Part shown: one piece after another, positions 9,301 through 17,561 of the stretch | How the letters are laid out: every line of letters begins with the position of its first letter | Numbering within the stretch: the first letter of the stretch is position 1 | Assembly: GCA_014584345.1 (NCBI GenBank) | Contig: JACTNB010000022.1 | Location: 1 to 64,000 of the forward strand | DNA: 64,000 nt | Origin: Planctomycetota bacterium | GTDB taxonomy: Bacteria; Planctomycetota; Planctomycetia; Planctomycetales; Planctomycetaceae | Direction: 5' to 3' | Notes under the pieces: model-generated | Databases searched by the model: none | Seen by the model: only the letters and a program-made list of their open reading frames with translations | What the model was told of the DNA's origin: nothing | Made by a program: the position numbers and the translations under genes

Positions 9301-10148
9301 GTCTGGTGGCGGTCTTCGGGTCTCTTGGCCATCATCCGCTGCAACACGGCAACCACCGATTCCGGCACGCTTTCATTGATGGATCGGGGATCGGGGATCG
9401 GGGCGATCGCGTGCGCCTGCAACTTGTTCGTCACGCTCCCTTCGGCGTAGGGGGGACTGCCCGTCAGCATGTGATACCAGGCGCATCCCAGGGAATAGAT
9501 ATCGCTACGGGTGTCGGCGGCCTTGCTGCTGCGAGCCTGTTCGGGAGCCATGTAATCCACTGTCCCGACCGTGGTCCCCGCGCGGGTGATCGAGGTCACC
9601 TCGGTATCGTCCAGCATGCGGGCCAGGCCCATATCGGTCAGCTTCACCACACCCGCCTGGTTGATCAACATGTTGGCCGGTTTGATGTCGCGATGCACGA
9701 TCCCCTTTTTCTCGGCATGATCCAGCGCCTGGGCCACTTGCGTGATGATCTCCGTCGCCCGCCGCACGGGCAGACGCCCCCGCTTCTTGATCAGCCTGTG
9801 GACGTCTGTCCCCTCGACATACTCTAAGGCGATATAGTGATAACCTTCCGTTTCGCCCGACTCGTACACCTGCACGATATTTTCGTGCCTCAGTTGCGCC
9901 ACGGCTTGCGCCTCGGATTTGAACCGCTTCACCAGGATTTCGTTTTCCGCCTTGTCGGGCGGAAGCACCTTCAATGCCACGAGACGGTTCAACTGGGAAT
10001 CCAAGGCCAGATAGACGGCCCCCATGCCTCCCGCACCCAGCTTGCGCTTCAGTTGATACCGCCCCAGCGTCTCCCGTTTCAGCAAATCAAATTCGCTGTT
10101 CGAGGATTCATCCGCCGCCGCGGTCGGTTTCTGTTTTTTGGTTGCCAT
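6312..10148 (-). CDS. Receptor-type Ser/Thr protein kinase with large beta-helix-like ectodomain
   Basis: The 1278-residue protein starts with a cytoplasmic PknB-type kinase domain: glycine loop LGAGGMGAVYLA, lysine in VALKVLPP, catalytic loop IVHRDIKPANML, TDMG in place of DFG, and GTVDYMAPEQ. A charged linker (about residues 290-385) leads to one membrane helix near residue 396 (IGLACGLAVAVGVTWYLI). The remaining 850 or so residues should face outward. They contain repeated short beta segments such as LIITKSAE, ITIRRGDLVLENLHFG and NIQLQRCFVRG, suggesting two right-handed parallel beta-helix regions. An in-frame GTG at 10178 preceded by AAGGAGA is an alternative start, but the spacing is too tight. 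The TDMG variant is tolerated in many bacterial kinases. The ligand is unknown. Confidence 0.85.
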   Translation of the reverse strand: MATKKQKPTAAADESSNSEFDLLKRETLGRYQLKRKLGAGGMGAVYLALDSQLNRLVALKVLPPDKAENEILVKRFKSEAQAVAQLRHENIVQVYESGETEGYHYIALEYVEGTDVHRLIKKRGRLPVRRATEIITQVAQALDHAEKKGIVHRDIKPANMLINQAGVVKLTDMGLARMLDDTEVTSITRAGTTVGTVDYMAPEQARSSKAADTRSDIYSLGCAWYHMLTGSPPYAEGSVTNKLQAHAIAPIPDPRSINESVPESVVAVLQRMMAKRPEDRHQTPQELLDDLKAVKASKKDISATDLAALAAEAEESPPPRSRAREERARDDEDDDLPVSSGAGSSVRSGTKKPNSSGSPIDALPPRERRALDDVPASEKKGFNTEPLVYIGLACGLAVAVGVTWYLISSIGGAMSPASNKQVNLIDLAQQQQEERAAEGGDQATAATTEQSPQAMQTVENGNGRTADAVLSRENLNGNGTNAKLVQAIENKWPVIAVVNPSVRTDEASAHSITEALAKTPAKEMVIQLRTTGVHRWEQPIIIDGRSLIITKSAESPGTILVNTTGALANGLITIRRGDLVLENLHFGLLGYDLPGENELTLIKSLDGNVMVKSCSFTQEETRAGAVTLCSIAQTFSNSLNCVWERSLIRGPMWRPFEISASRVKFLLQSCLVCVGDEPVLTLNHTTSRGGTSPGADQGELTKRDLAFADSLVLCQGTPLTFTNTTREVSVPPTQLRMNRTSFVARTQSAETPFLRIIEWPENVLATAGNGKLSQINWISENSQFAGWSRRLQATANKTRTAFEAMDDQAWQEFWGNPGLTGSWNAKGLADVPRGSLEFADIASLRKLGLATAALPGDETLQQLEQLKPPLLPEQSWRSTMARSTETGKISPTPFPADAPRLTVDATKVNLGEFLASQELPDVVVVEVRGFGLRSCAPIRIRGKKVRLEIQQEAGRAPLTFRPVPGKGDAPSKSTPWIVVENGTLEISGGVYRLEPYEKNAMPEVWLDALNANIQLQRCFVRGPLLANPALKSLIRIQGSGNPRGLAVVEDSYLEYGGAIVDADLASHDLRLQNSILVSQTHLLQVKHRGEEAAPGRVELARNTFSGRNGVIHFDVAAPKPHGKPFVNVYVTKSVFVQAVAVEKGAITPTTIVSATFGSEELPRRVWWWGTRNGFSPEVTKLFKQQDLAGNWIDFWGVGHVKEPLLANDGVLLREAVIDAKKLRPASFSLFEQCQAMKWGEGETPLGADWTQLDLLRDTETETKPGETKPVGATAPPRF

Positions 10149-10596
10149 GGAAAGTCCGGATAATCGTGCGAAAGACACTCTCCTTTCCTGAAGAAACGTT
10201 GCTTCATCCAGGAAAGGAACAAGGGAGGCGGCGGTGAGAACCCGCGAAATGCCTCCGTAATTCCGAGACCTCAGCCGAAACGGCAGTGAACTCGCAATGA
10301 TACCGACCCGCTACATCCCTCTGGGACTCGCTCCCCCGAATTCCGCTGGCAGGGATACACGAGCCCAATTCCCCATGATCGCTTGCAGCGATCGCCCTTG
10401 CGTCAGGAGGGTCGCCAGCACGCGAACCGTCCGCGCCTTCCAACCCCTGCCTTTCACAAGGGATGCGTTCTCAAGTATCGTGACGATTACGCGCCGGTTT
10501 TGCAAACAGAATTGCGAAACCCGCTCCGGGAATTTTGGCAAATCGCGGAGCGGCGTTCCGGCTCCGCTCAAGCCGCGGTGCTCCTCCGGGGTGCTA
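10149..10596. other. Intergenic stretch with no recognised gene
   Basis: This stretch of about 450 bases lies between the kinase start and the MoxR stop. The reading frames here have no family features. No clear terminator or repeat was found apart from a purine-rich AAGGAGA just upstream of the kinase gene. Confidence 0.5.
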
Positions 10597-11610
10597 TCAC
10601 TGATACTTCGGCACGGGGGGCTCGGGGATTTCGTTGATCAATCGCTGCACCAGGTCGTCGGTGGAATACCCTTCCGCCTGTGCCTGAAAATTCGCGGAAA
10701 TGCGGTGCCGCAGCACGGGAATCGCAATTTTGCGGACATCCTGGGGACTGATGGCCGGACGCCCATCCATGGCCGCCATCGCCTTGGCTCCGATGATTAG
10801 ATACTGCCCCGCCCGGGGACCCGCGCCCCAGTCGATCAGTTCCTTGATGAACCTTGGAGCCGAGCCATCCGCGGGCCGGGTGGCTCGCACGATCCGCGTG
10901 ACATAACTGATCATCAGCGGACTGGCTTCGATCATGTTGATCTGCTTTTGCAAATACAGGATCGATTTCGCGGAGAGAATTTTGCGGACTTCGCTCCGTT
11001 CCTTTCCGGTGGTCGCGTCGAGTATCCGCTCCTCTTCTTCCACGGTCGGATAATCGACCTTGATGTTGAACATGAAACGGTCGAGTTGGGCTTCCGGCAG
11101 CGGATAGGTCCCTTCCTGTTCGATCGGGTTCTGAGTCGCGATCACGAAAAATGGCTCGGGCAGGTCGTAGGTGGTCTGCCCGATGGTCACTTCGCGTTCC
11201 TGCATCGACTGCAGCAGGGCGGCCTGTGTCTTGGGGGGCGTCCGGTTGATTTCGTCCGCGAGCAGTACATTCGTGAACACGGGCCCCTGCACGAATCGGA
11301 ATTCACGGCGGCCCGCATCGTTTTCATCGAGGACGTTGGTCCCCGTGATGTCCGAAGGCATCAGATCCGGCGTGAACTGAATTCGCTTGAATTCCACGTC
11401 GAGGATCTTGGCGATCGTGCTCACGACCAGCGTTTTGGCCAAGCCGGGAACGCCCACCAGCAGGCAATGCCCACCGGTGAAAATCGCCGCCAGAATCTGC
11501 TCGATCACATCGTCCTGCCCGATAATGACCTTGTGCAGTTCCTCCACCATCAACTGGCGATGCTTGTGGAACTTCTCCAGAAAATCATCGAAATCGCGTT
11601 TGTCGGCCAT
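10597..11610 (-). CDS. MoxR-family AAA+ ATPase
   Basis: This 337-residue cytoplasmic ATPase is of the MoxR group, which typically acts as a chaperone maturing or activating protein complexes, often with VWA-domain partners. Walker A is GVPGLAKT (near residue 50). Walker B and following are LLADEINRTPPKTQAALLQS, and sensor 1 lies in FFVIATQNPIEQEGTYPLPE. The C-terminal lid (SPLMISYVTRIVRATRP, GAGPRAGQYLI) is intact. The ATG at 11608-11610 (MADKRDF) fits the family; the frame runs open to 11775 without family content. The usual DUF58 and VWA partners are not directly downstream: the next gene on this strand is the receptor kinase after a 450-base gap. Confidence 0.92.
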   Translation of the reverse strand: MADKRDFDDFLEKFHKHRQLMVEELHKVIIGQDDVIEQILAAIFTGGHCLLVGVPGLAKTLVVSTIAKILDVEFKRIQFTPDLMPSDITGTNVLDENDAGRREFRFVQGPVFTNVLLADEINRTPPKTQAALLQSMQEREVTIGQTTYDLPEPFFVIATQNPIEQEGTYPLPEAQLDRFMFNIKVDYPTVEEEERILDATTGKERSEVRKILSAKSILYLQKQINMIEASPLMISYVTRIVRATRPADGSAPRFIKELIDWGAGPRAGQYLIIGAKAMAAMDGRPAISPQDVRKIAIPVLRHRISANFQAQAEGYSTDDLVQRLINEIPEPPVPKYQ

Positions 11611-11979
11611 AACTATTCGCAATCCCTCGTTGCCATCCTCGGAAACCTCGTGCTGCAATACTCCCGACAGCTTAGTGAATTCCCGTTGCGGGAGACAGCG
11701 ATTCGTCGACACATCGGCCAGGATTTCTTCCCGGCCTGAATTCTCCAGTCGCGCGGTCTGGGTTCCTCCCGGCATGCGACACCTGATCGCCCGGAGGGGT
11801 ATCCGGAATCATGGCTCCCCCGCTGCGAGGCCACGTATTCATCGACAACGCCCGATCAATCGGGTATGGTTGAACCGTCGACGGGAGCGTTCAGATAGCC
11901 GGGGCAATGCCTCGATTTTGTCTCCCGCCAGACGGCGACTGGGGTTCGCGAAACACACTTGAATTCAGAAAGTCTTCTC

Positions 11980-13338
11980 ATGAGCAAGTACCCGACTTCC
12001 CCCGCGACGCGTCGCGATTTTCTGAAAACCTCGCTGGGCACGGCTGCCGCGTTTGCGGCCGCCCCGGGCCTGCTGACCGCCGGTTCGCCCAACCGAAAAC
12101 TGAATCTGGCCTTTATCGGGGTTGGTGGGCGGGGAGGCGGAAATCTGGGGACCATTGCCGCCGATCCCGATGTCCGGGTGGTCGCCTTGTGCGATGTCAA
12201 TCGGCAGAATCTCGATCGGGCAGCCGCCGCCCATCCCGAGGCACGCAAATACTCGGACTTTCGAGAACTTTACACCCGCGTCGACGATATCGATGGGGTT
12301 GTCGTCAGCACCGCCGAACACACCCACGCCTATGCCACGCTCCCCGCGCTGAAGGCAGGGAAACATGTCTATTGTGAAAAACCGCTGACCCACAACATCT
12401 ACGAATCCCGCATCATTACCCAGGCCGCTGCCAGCGCTAACGTGGCCACTCAGATGGGAACACAAATCCACGGCATGCCGAATTATCGCCGGGTCGTGGA
12501 GTTGATTCAGTCCAATGCGATCGGTCCGGTCCGCGAAGTCCATGTGTGGGTTTCCCGGGCTTGGGGGTTGCAATCCGCCGAGGAAGCCAAGGCGCACGGC
12601 GATATCGTGCACGTGACGGAACGGCCCACCGAAGCCATGACGCCCCCCGATTACCTCGACTGGGATTTATGGCTGGGCCCCGCACCCGCTCGCCCGTTCC
12701 ACACGGTCTATTTTCCGGGACCGAAATGGTATCGCTGGTGGGATTTCGGAAGCGGCACGATGTCTGACTTGGGCAGTCACTGGAATGACCTTCCCTTCTG
12801 GGCGCTGCAATTGGATGCCCCCAAAACGATCGAAGCCTTCGGACCACAGGCCCATCCCGAACTGGCCCCCGCCAGCATGTCGGCCCGATATGAATACGGT
12901 CCCCGAGGAGAAATGCCTGCCTGCACGCTTACCTGGTATCAGGGAAGCCACAAGCCGGATATCTGGCAGGCCGGGAAAATACCGCAATGGGCCAACGGTT
13001 GCCTGTTTATCGGCGACGACGGCATGCTGCTTTCCGATTACGGCAAGCATGTGCTGCTACCGGAAGAACAATTCGCCGACTTCAAGCGTCCCGCCCCGTT
13101 CATCCCGGATTCTCCCGGTCATCACCAGGAATGGCTTCAGGCCTGCAGAACGGGATCCCCCACGGGCAGTCCGTTCTCCTACGCCGGGCCCCTCACGGAA
13201 GCCAACCACCTGGGGAACGTGGCTTACCGCGTCGGCAAAAAACTGACATGGGACCACGAACGGATGCAAGCCATCGATTGCCCGGAAGCCGATCCATTCA
13301 TCAAACGGACACCACGTTCCGGGTGGGAACTGGTTTAA
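11980..13338 (+). CDS. Tat-exported Gfo/Idh/MocA family oxidoreductase
   Basis: The 452-residue protein has a twin-arginine signal (TRRDFLKTSLGTAAAFAAAP, from about residue 9), so it is likely folded with its cofactor and exported. A Rossmann domain follows (LAFIGVGGRGGGNLG; VVALCDVN), then the family EKP motif in HVYCEKPLTHN and a C-terminal substrate domain with WDFGSGTMSDLGSHWNDL. Such enzymes are NAD(P)-dependent sugar or polyol oxidoreductases and are expanded in planctomycetes; substrate is unknown. I chose the ATG at 11980 over a TTG at 11959 because it places the Tat signal normally. The stop is followed 25 bases later by a 90-base dispersed repeat that also follows the second such gene in this window. 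Confidence 0.88.
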   Translation: MSKYPTSPATRRDFLKTSLGTAAAFAAAPGLLTAGSPNRKLNLAFIGVGGRGGGNLGTIAADPDVRVVALCDVNRQNLDRAAAAHPEARKYSDFRELYTRVDDIDGVVVSTAEHTHAYATLPALKAGKHVYCEKPLTHNIYESRIITQAAASANVATQMGTQIHGMPNYRRVVELIQSNAIGPVREVHVWVSRAWGLQSAEEAKAHGDIVHVTERPTEAMTPPDYLDWDLWLGPAPARPFHTVYFPGPKWYRWWDFGSGTMSDLGSHWNDLPFWALQLDAPKTIEAFGPQAHPELAPASMSARYEYGPRGEMPACTLTWYQGSHKPDIWQAGKIPQWANGCLFIGDDGMLLSDYGKHVLLPEEQFADFKRPAPFIPDSPGHHQEWLQACRTGSPTGSPFSYAGPLTEANHLGNVAYRVGKKLTWDHERMQAIDCPEADPFIKRTPRSGWELV

Positions 13339-13362
13339 GATTAGGCGTTAGGAGTTAGGCAT

Positions 13363-13457
13363 TAAGCCCGCATTTCTCACACAGTTACCAATGCGGTAAA
13401 TTTTGCCTCGAAAGTGCCTGGAAAACTAGCCGCGCCCGTGAGGAAGCGGGCCATGCG
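13363..13457 (+). repeat. Dispersed ~90-base repeat, copy A
   Basis: The element begins AGCCCGCATTTCTCACAC, continues through ACCAATGCGGTAAATTTTGC, and ends in ACTAGCCGCGCCCGTGAGGA and AGCGGGCC. It matches the minus strand of 35218-35303 with about six differences. It starts 25 bases after the stop of the Gfo/Idh/MocA gene. The preceding 25 bases contain three short TTAGG repeats. Confidence 0.85.
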
Positions 13458-13545
13458 GGCGGTTCGTCGAAGTCGGCATTCCTGTTTTATTGCCCCGGGT
13501 GAGAAATCCGGGTTAGGCCCGTGCGTAACGAGGCGGCCTGATACG

Positions 13546-13584
13546 AAAAAAAACCGCTCCCTTTGCGGCTGCGGAGGGAGCGGT
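13546..13584 (-). terminator. Intrinsic terminator of the microcompartment operon
   Basis: On the minus strand ACCGCTCCCT pairs perfectly with AGGGAGCGGT across a 12-base loop and is followed by a run of eight T. It starts about 25 bases after the aldolase stop codon at 13609. This is a textbook rho-independent terminator for the leftward BMC operon. Confidence 0.9.
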
Positions 13585-13608
13585 CCATTATCCGGCGGAA
13601 GGAAACTT

Positions 13609-14505
13609 TTATTTGCCGAGCGAAGCCATTACCTGTTCGGTGATGGCCTTCACCAGGTCATCCATGTTCATGCCCGCGGGCAAGGTGGCTTTTCCATTTT
13701 GCTCGTAGGTGGGAGATTGCAGGTAGCCTGGAAAACTCGGGGCTTTTTCGAACGCCTTTTGCTCGGGCGCGTTCTCTTTGTACCCATCACGAAACGCGCT
13801 GTTACCACACAGATCGCAGTTTTCGTTGTGGAAACGGGGATCGTCGAAGCCGAGCCGCTTTTTCAGATCGATCAGCTCCCGGCTCTTCCGTTCATCCAGA
13901 TAGGTGATGCCCCCAATCTGCTTAGCCAGAATCAGAATGCGGCAATAGGCGTCCAGAATCTCGGTTTTCCAGTACGCCTCTTCGAGTGTTTTGCCAAAGC
14001 TGACCGTGCCGTGGTTGGTCAGGATGATCGTATTGGTCGCCTTCAGAAACGGAACCACGGTTTCGGCAAATTCGTGTCCGCCTGGTGTTTCGTAGGGGGC
14101 CAGTGGAACTTCGCCCATGAAAACTTCCACTTCGGGCAGCACACACTGCGGAATCGCCTCCCGCGCCACCGCGAAGGCGGTCGCATGAGGCGGATGACAG
14201 TGCACCACCGCTTTCACGTCCGGTCGAGCTTTCATAATTTCCAGGTGCAGCAGCACTTCGCTGGTCCTTTTCCGCTTGCCGGCGATCTGCACACCTTCCA
14301 TGTCGACCGCGCAAATATCGTCCGGCGTCATGAAGCCCTTGCAGATCATGGTGGGTGAACAGAGCACCTCGTTCTCGCCGACGCGAATCGAGATATTGCC
14401 ATCGTTGGCTGCTGCAAAGCCTTTATTATAGACCCGGCGGCCAATCTCACAGATCTCTTCCTTGAGCTTGCGGTCATTAATTCCCGAATTCCAGCGATTC
14501 TGCAT
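13609..14505 (-). CDS. Class II aldolase (fuculose/rhamnulose-1-phosphate type), BMC cargo
   Basis: The 298-residue enzyme should split L-fuculose- or L-rhamnulose-1-phosphate into dihydroxyacetone phosphate and L-lactaldehyde. Zinc ligands align as H102 and H104 (VHCHPPHA) and H165 (TNHGT), with E83 as a likely catalytic acid. NDGNISIRVGENEVLCSPT is the usual phosphate-binding region. Unlike plain FucA (about 215 residues), it has a C-terminal extension with a possible metal-binding CDLCG and a final amphipathic helix, DDLVKAITEQVMASLGK, typical of encapsulation peptides. It is the last gene of the operon, followed by a terminator. Which sugar phosphate is preferred cannot be told from sequence. 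Confidence 0.92.
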   Translation of the reverse strand: MQNRWNSGINDRKLKEEICEIGRRVYNKGFAAANDGNISIRVGENEVLCSPTMICKGFMTPDDICAVDMEGVQIAGKRKRTSEVLLHLEIMKARPDVKAVVHCHPPHATAFAVAREAIPQCVLPEVEVFMGEVPLAPYETPGGHEFAETVVPFLKATNTIILTNHGTVSFGKTLEEAYWKTEILDAYCRILILAKQIGGITYLDERKSRELIDLKKRLGFDDPRFHNENCDLCGNSAFRDGYKENAPEQKAFEKAPSFPGYLQSPTYEQNGKATLPAGMNMDDLVKAITEQVMASLGK

Positions 14506-14617
14506 TGTTATACTCCCGTTAGCTTAGAGGGTGTCTGCTTTCGATTGTTCGCAGTTGTGTTGTTGTAATGAAAATCTCGTCACAGAGATAAAAGGGGTTC
14601 CGTTTTCTCGTACACGT

Positions 14618-14920
14618 TCATGGTGCCAGATCGGGGCCGACCTCGACTTCAAGATGATCCAGCAGAGCGGCGTTGTATCCATCAATCGGTTTCTGTTCGG
14701 GATGAAAGGGGGCTGATGCTTCCGGTCCTTCCGCAATGGCCACCAGGCTTCCGATACCAGCTCCCAACTCATCGTAAATCACAATCGCTTCGGCACGTCC
14801 GCTGGGGTCTCCCTGCATAGCCTTAAGATGCAGCGGCACCGCCAGCTTCCACACTCCTCCCTTGAGGGTAGGGTGCCAGGTGGAAAGTGTCACATTCCCA
14901 ATGATTTCTCCGATTCTCAC
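14618..14920 (-). CDS. BMC-P shell protein (EutN/CcmL family)
   Basis: This 100-residue pentameric vertex protein caps the corners of the microcompartment shell. The start MRIGEIIGNVTLS and the following LAVPLHLKAM, IVIYDELGAGIGSLVAIAEG and C-terminal VEVGP segments match the EutN/CcmL beta-barrel. It is one of three BMC-P genes here. The three diverge strongly from each other, so they are unlikely to be recent duplicates. It lies 13 bases downstream of the RpiB-like gene. Confidence 0.9.
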   Translation of the reverse strand: MRIGEIIGNVTLSTWHPTLKGGVWKLAVPLHLKAMQGDPSGRAEAIVIYDELGAGIGSLVAIAEGPEASAPFHPEQKPIDGYNAALLDHLEVEVGPDLAP

Positions 14921-14933
14921 CGTGTCTGCTCCC

Positions 14934-15614
14934 TCATAATGTATTCGTCAGAATCCGACGCAGCATCGGCAGGTAATCCGAAAACCCCAGTCCCTGATTC
15001 GTCAGACAGACGACATTCGGGTTCAGTTCTTCCACTCCCGGCAGGTCGAGTCGATGCCGAACCGCCAACGCCCGCACCCGCTCGTGGCGATTCGCCAGGC
15101 AGGCAGCGACTGCGGGACGATTCGTCAGAATCAGTATTCCTTGTGCCGTCCCTCGATTGATTTCACTGATCGCCGTCGCTGCGGCTTCCTCCGTCGAACT
15201 GCTGCGCTGCAGCATTCCCTTGGCCTGGCTGCTGCCCAGCACCGACTGCAAGGCGGCCTGCAGGGCCGGGGACGTTTCCACCAACAACCCCAACCAGCGC
15301 GAAGACTCGACGGACTTCGGTCGGGCGATTACCCCGGCAACGGACTCCGCAACGGAAATTTGGTGGGTTTTCAGATAGTCGCGGGCCGAGGGCGTGATGA
15401 TGGCCCGCTGTTCCAGTTGAATCCGGTCGCCAGGCTTGACCTGTTCCGCCAGCAGATTCGCGGTAATGACACGTCCGGGAAGCTGGCGGATGCTTCCCGC
15501 TCCACTCTCGTGGACCTGTTCCCGAGGAGCAACCGCAACGGCAGCGCCAGGCGTCTGCATCTGCCGCAGTACGCTTCGCACAATCGCTTCGATATCGATC
15601 TCGGAGGAGGACAT
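14934..15614 (-). CDS. BMC-associated protein with N-terminal encapsulation helix; RpiB-like C-terminus
   Basis: The 226-residue product starts MSSSEIDIEAIVRSVLRQMQ, an amphipathic helix of the encapsulation-peptide type, followed by a flexible Ala/Gly/Pro linker. A middle segment (RIQLEQRAIITPSARDYLKT) resembles short domains found in other BMC accessory proteins. The C-terminal half (TAQGILILTNRPAVAACLAN, RVRALAVRH, NPNVVCLTNQGLG) recalls the sugar-phosphate isomerase RpiB/LacAB fold, but the catalytic cysteine region of that family is not convincingly kept. It may be a degenerate isomerase acting as scaffold or cofactor-linked partner. The start at 15612-15614 is preferred over the open frame to 15677. 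Luminal location is inferred. Confidence 0.65.
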   Translation of the reverse strand: MSSSEIDIEAIVRSVLRQMQTPGAAVAVAPREQVHESGAGSIRQLPGRVITANLLAEQVKPGDRIQLEQRAIITPSARDYLKTHQISVAESVAGVIARPKSVESSRWLGLLVETSPALQAALQSVLGSSQAKGMLQRSSSTEEAAATAISEINRGTAQGILILTNRPAVAACLANRHERVRALAVRHRLDLPGVEELNPNVVCLTNQGLGFSDYLPMLRRILTNTL

Positions 15615-15651
15615 GGTCGTGCCGATATTTCTAAGTCCGCTGGTCCGCTGG

Positions 15652-15906
15652 TCAGTCCTGAATCCCAATGATGGCATAACGGACCGGAGTCCGATCGCTG
15701 TTCATCATTTCCCGGACGGCTGCGCCGTCCGTGGTAATCATCACCGTATCTCCCACACGCGCGCCGAGATGATCGATCGCCAGTAATGGGAATTCGTCTG
15801 GCGTGCCATCTACCTGGAACGGCTGCACCAGCAACATCCGCCACCCCTTCAATGCGGGGCTTTTGACGGTTGCATTTGCTTTTCCACACACTTTGGCAAC
15901 TTGCAT
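15652..15906 (-). CDS. BMC-P shell protein (EutN/CcmL family)
   Basis: The 84-residue protein (MQVAKVCGKANATVKSPALK, then RMLLVQPFQ, PLLAIDHLGARVGDTVMITT, and a C-terminal RYAIIGIQD) is a compact EutN/CcmL pentamer subunit. The ATG at 15904-15906 gives the normal family start; the frame open to 15954 is not needed. It lies 37 bases upstream of the RpiB-like gene and about 170 bases after the aldehyde dehydrogenase gene. That gap is the longest inside the operon and could hold an internal signal, although none was identified. Confidence 0.88.
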   Translation of the reverse strand: MQVAKVCGKANATVKSPALKGWRMLLVQPFQVDGTPDEFPLLAIDHLGARVGDTVMITTDGAAVREMMNSDRTPVRYAIIGIQD

Positions 15907-16075
15907 GAGAGACCAGAGGCTAACGACAATAATCCGGGAATGTATTTCTCTCACATGAGAGACGAGTTATTTACGAATACATGCTCGCGAGTCACATAAC
16001 ACACGAGAACTGCGTTCTTTTCTTTTTTACAAACCGCGCTGCGATCCTATTCTGCTACCAGAAATCCAGTAACTC

Positions 16076-17506
16076 CTAGATAATTCTTAAATCATCCACC
16101 ATCGAGCAGCGGCGTTGACGCGTAAAGGTGAGGGGATTCGTCACTCCCTCTCCCGTGGGCGTTGCGATGCTGAACGAGAGATACCCTTCGCCCCCCAGCC
16201 CCAGACCAGCGGGGGAAGGACCGTTCTTGATAAACAGCGTGGTATCCATGCGGCGCCCCATGATCGACATGGTCCGCACGTTACGCGAGTGAATCAGACT
16301 GGTGTGCTTGAACCCGTGTTCGTATTTTTCGCACAGGTCGATCCCCTGTTCCGCGTTGCGGCAGCGGATGATCGGCACGAAAGGCATCATTTGTTCCTCG
16401 GCGACAAATGGGTTGAATTCGTCGGTTTCGCCGAACAGCAGCGGTGTCGATTCCGGCAACGGCAGCCCGATCTGCTTGGCGAGCACCGATGCATGCTGCC
16501 CCACCAGATCACGATTCAGGTGCCAGTGGTCCTTGTCGTTCTGGGGAGGACTGAAGGCCGCCTTGGTCAATTGCTCTATCTGGGAGGCATTCAGACGGCA
16601 GGCCCCGGCCGATTCCATTTCCTGCATGAATTTGTCAAACACGGACTCGACCACGAACACTTCCTTTTCGCCGATGCACAACAGGTTGTTGTCGTAACCG
16701 GCCCCGGCAATGATCGAGCGGGCGGCGTTCCGCAGGCAGGCCGTTTCATCGACCAGCACGGGGGGATTTCCCGGCCCTGCGACGATGGCTTTCTTGCGAC
16801 TCGCCATGGCGGCCTTGGCCACGCCTGGCCCACCCGTCACGCATAGCACCTTGACATCGCGGTGGCTGAAGATGCGTTCGGCCGATTCCAGTGTCGGTTT
16901 CGAAACGATGGTCACGACGTTTTCCAGGCCGGTGGCCGCATAAATGGCTCGATTGAAGCGCCGGACCCCCTCGCAGGCAATTTTCACGCCGCTCGGATGA
17001 GGATTCACCACCATCGAGTTCCCCGCGGAGACCATGTTGATGATGTTTCCCGCCAGCGTCGGCAGGGAATGTGTCACCGGTGTAATCGCCCCGATCACGC
17101 CAAACGGGGCATATTCCGTAATGGTCAGGCCATGGTCACCGCTCAGGGCGTCCGTGCGGAGCCATTCCACGCCAGGAACCTTTTTGATGATTTTTAGTTT
17201 TTCGATTTTGTGTTCCAGGCGCCCCACCTTGGTTTCCTGGTATTCGAGGCGTCCCAGTTCCTCGGCTTGATCGTTGCAGATCCGCTTGACGATCTCGACG
17301 ATTTTGGCCCGATCTTCGAGCGTCTTGTCCCGCAGGTTTTCGAAGCCTTCGGCAGCGGCGGCAATGGCCTGATCGGTATCCTGGAAGACGCCCCAGTCTC
17401 CTCCCTTATGCTCCGCCTTGGGGACGCCATTCGTGCCGTTCAGCTTATGCAATTGAGCCAGAACTTCCTGGACGACCGTGCGAATTGTGGCTTCCGTTGT
17501 CTGCAT
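16076..17506 (-). CDS. CoA-acylating aldehyde dehydrogenase (PduP-like), BMC signature enzyme
   Basis: This 476-residue enzyme should oxidise the aldehyde made by the aldolase (L-lactaldehyde) to its acyl-CoA with reduction of NAD. It has a short amphipathic N-terminus (TIRTVVQEVLAQLHKLNG), typical of encapsulation, then a linker and the dehydrogenase core: EYAPFGVIGAITPVTHSLPT, VVNPHPSG, LCVTGGPGVAKAAM, and catalytic C277 in DNNLLCIGEKEVFV. Length and motifs match the PduP/EutE group rather than non-acylating dehydrogenases. It is the signature enzyme that places the locus among aldehyde-oxidising microcompartments. The next upstream gene is a small membrane protein 55 bases away. Confidence 0.93.
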   Translation of the reverse strand: MQTTEATIRTVVQEVLAQLHKLNGTNGVPKAEHKGGDWGVFQDTDQAIAAAAEGFENLRDKTLEDRAKIVEIVKRICNDQAEELGRLEYQETKVGRLEHKIEKLKIIKKVPGVEWLRTDALSGDHGLTITEYAPFGVIGAITPVTHSLPTLAGNIINMVSAGNSMVVNPHPSGVKIACEGVRRFNRAIYAATGLENVVTIVSKPTLESAERIFSHRDVKVLCVTGGPGVAKAAMASRKKAIVAGPGNPPVLVDETACLRNAARSIIAGAGYDNNLLCIGEKEVFVVESVFDKFMQEMESAGACRLNASQIEQLTKAAFSPPQNDKDHWHLNRDLVGQHASVLAKQIGLPLPESTPLLFGETDEFNPFVAEEQMMPFVPIIRCRNAEQGIDLCEKYEHGFKHTSLIHSRNVRTMSIMGRRMDTTLFIKNGPSPAGLGLGGEGYLSFSIATPTGEGVTNPLTFTRQRRCSMVDDLRII

Positions 17507-17561
17507 TGCGACTATCCTCGTTATGAATTGATCAGGCTGCTTGTTGCCAGGTCAGCGCCGA

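Noticed and set aside
13339..13362. Three TTAGG-type short repeats after the Gfo/Idh/MocA stop
   Set aside because: Only three imperfect units; too short to call an array.
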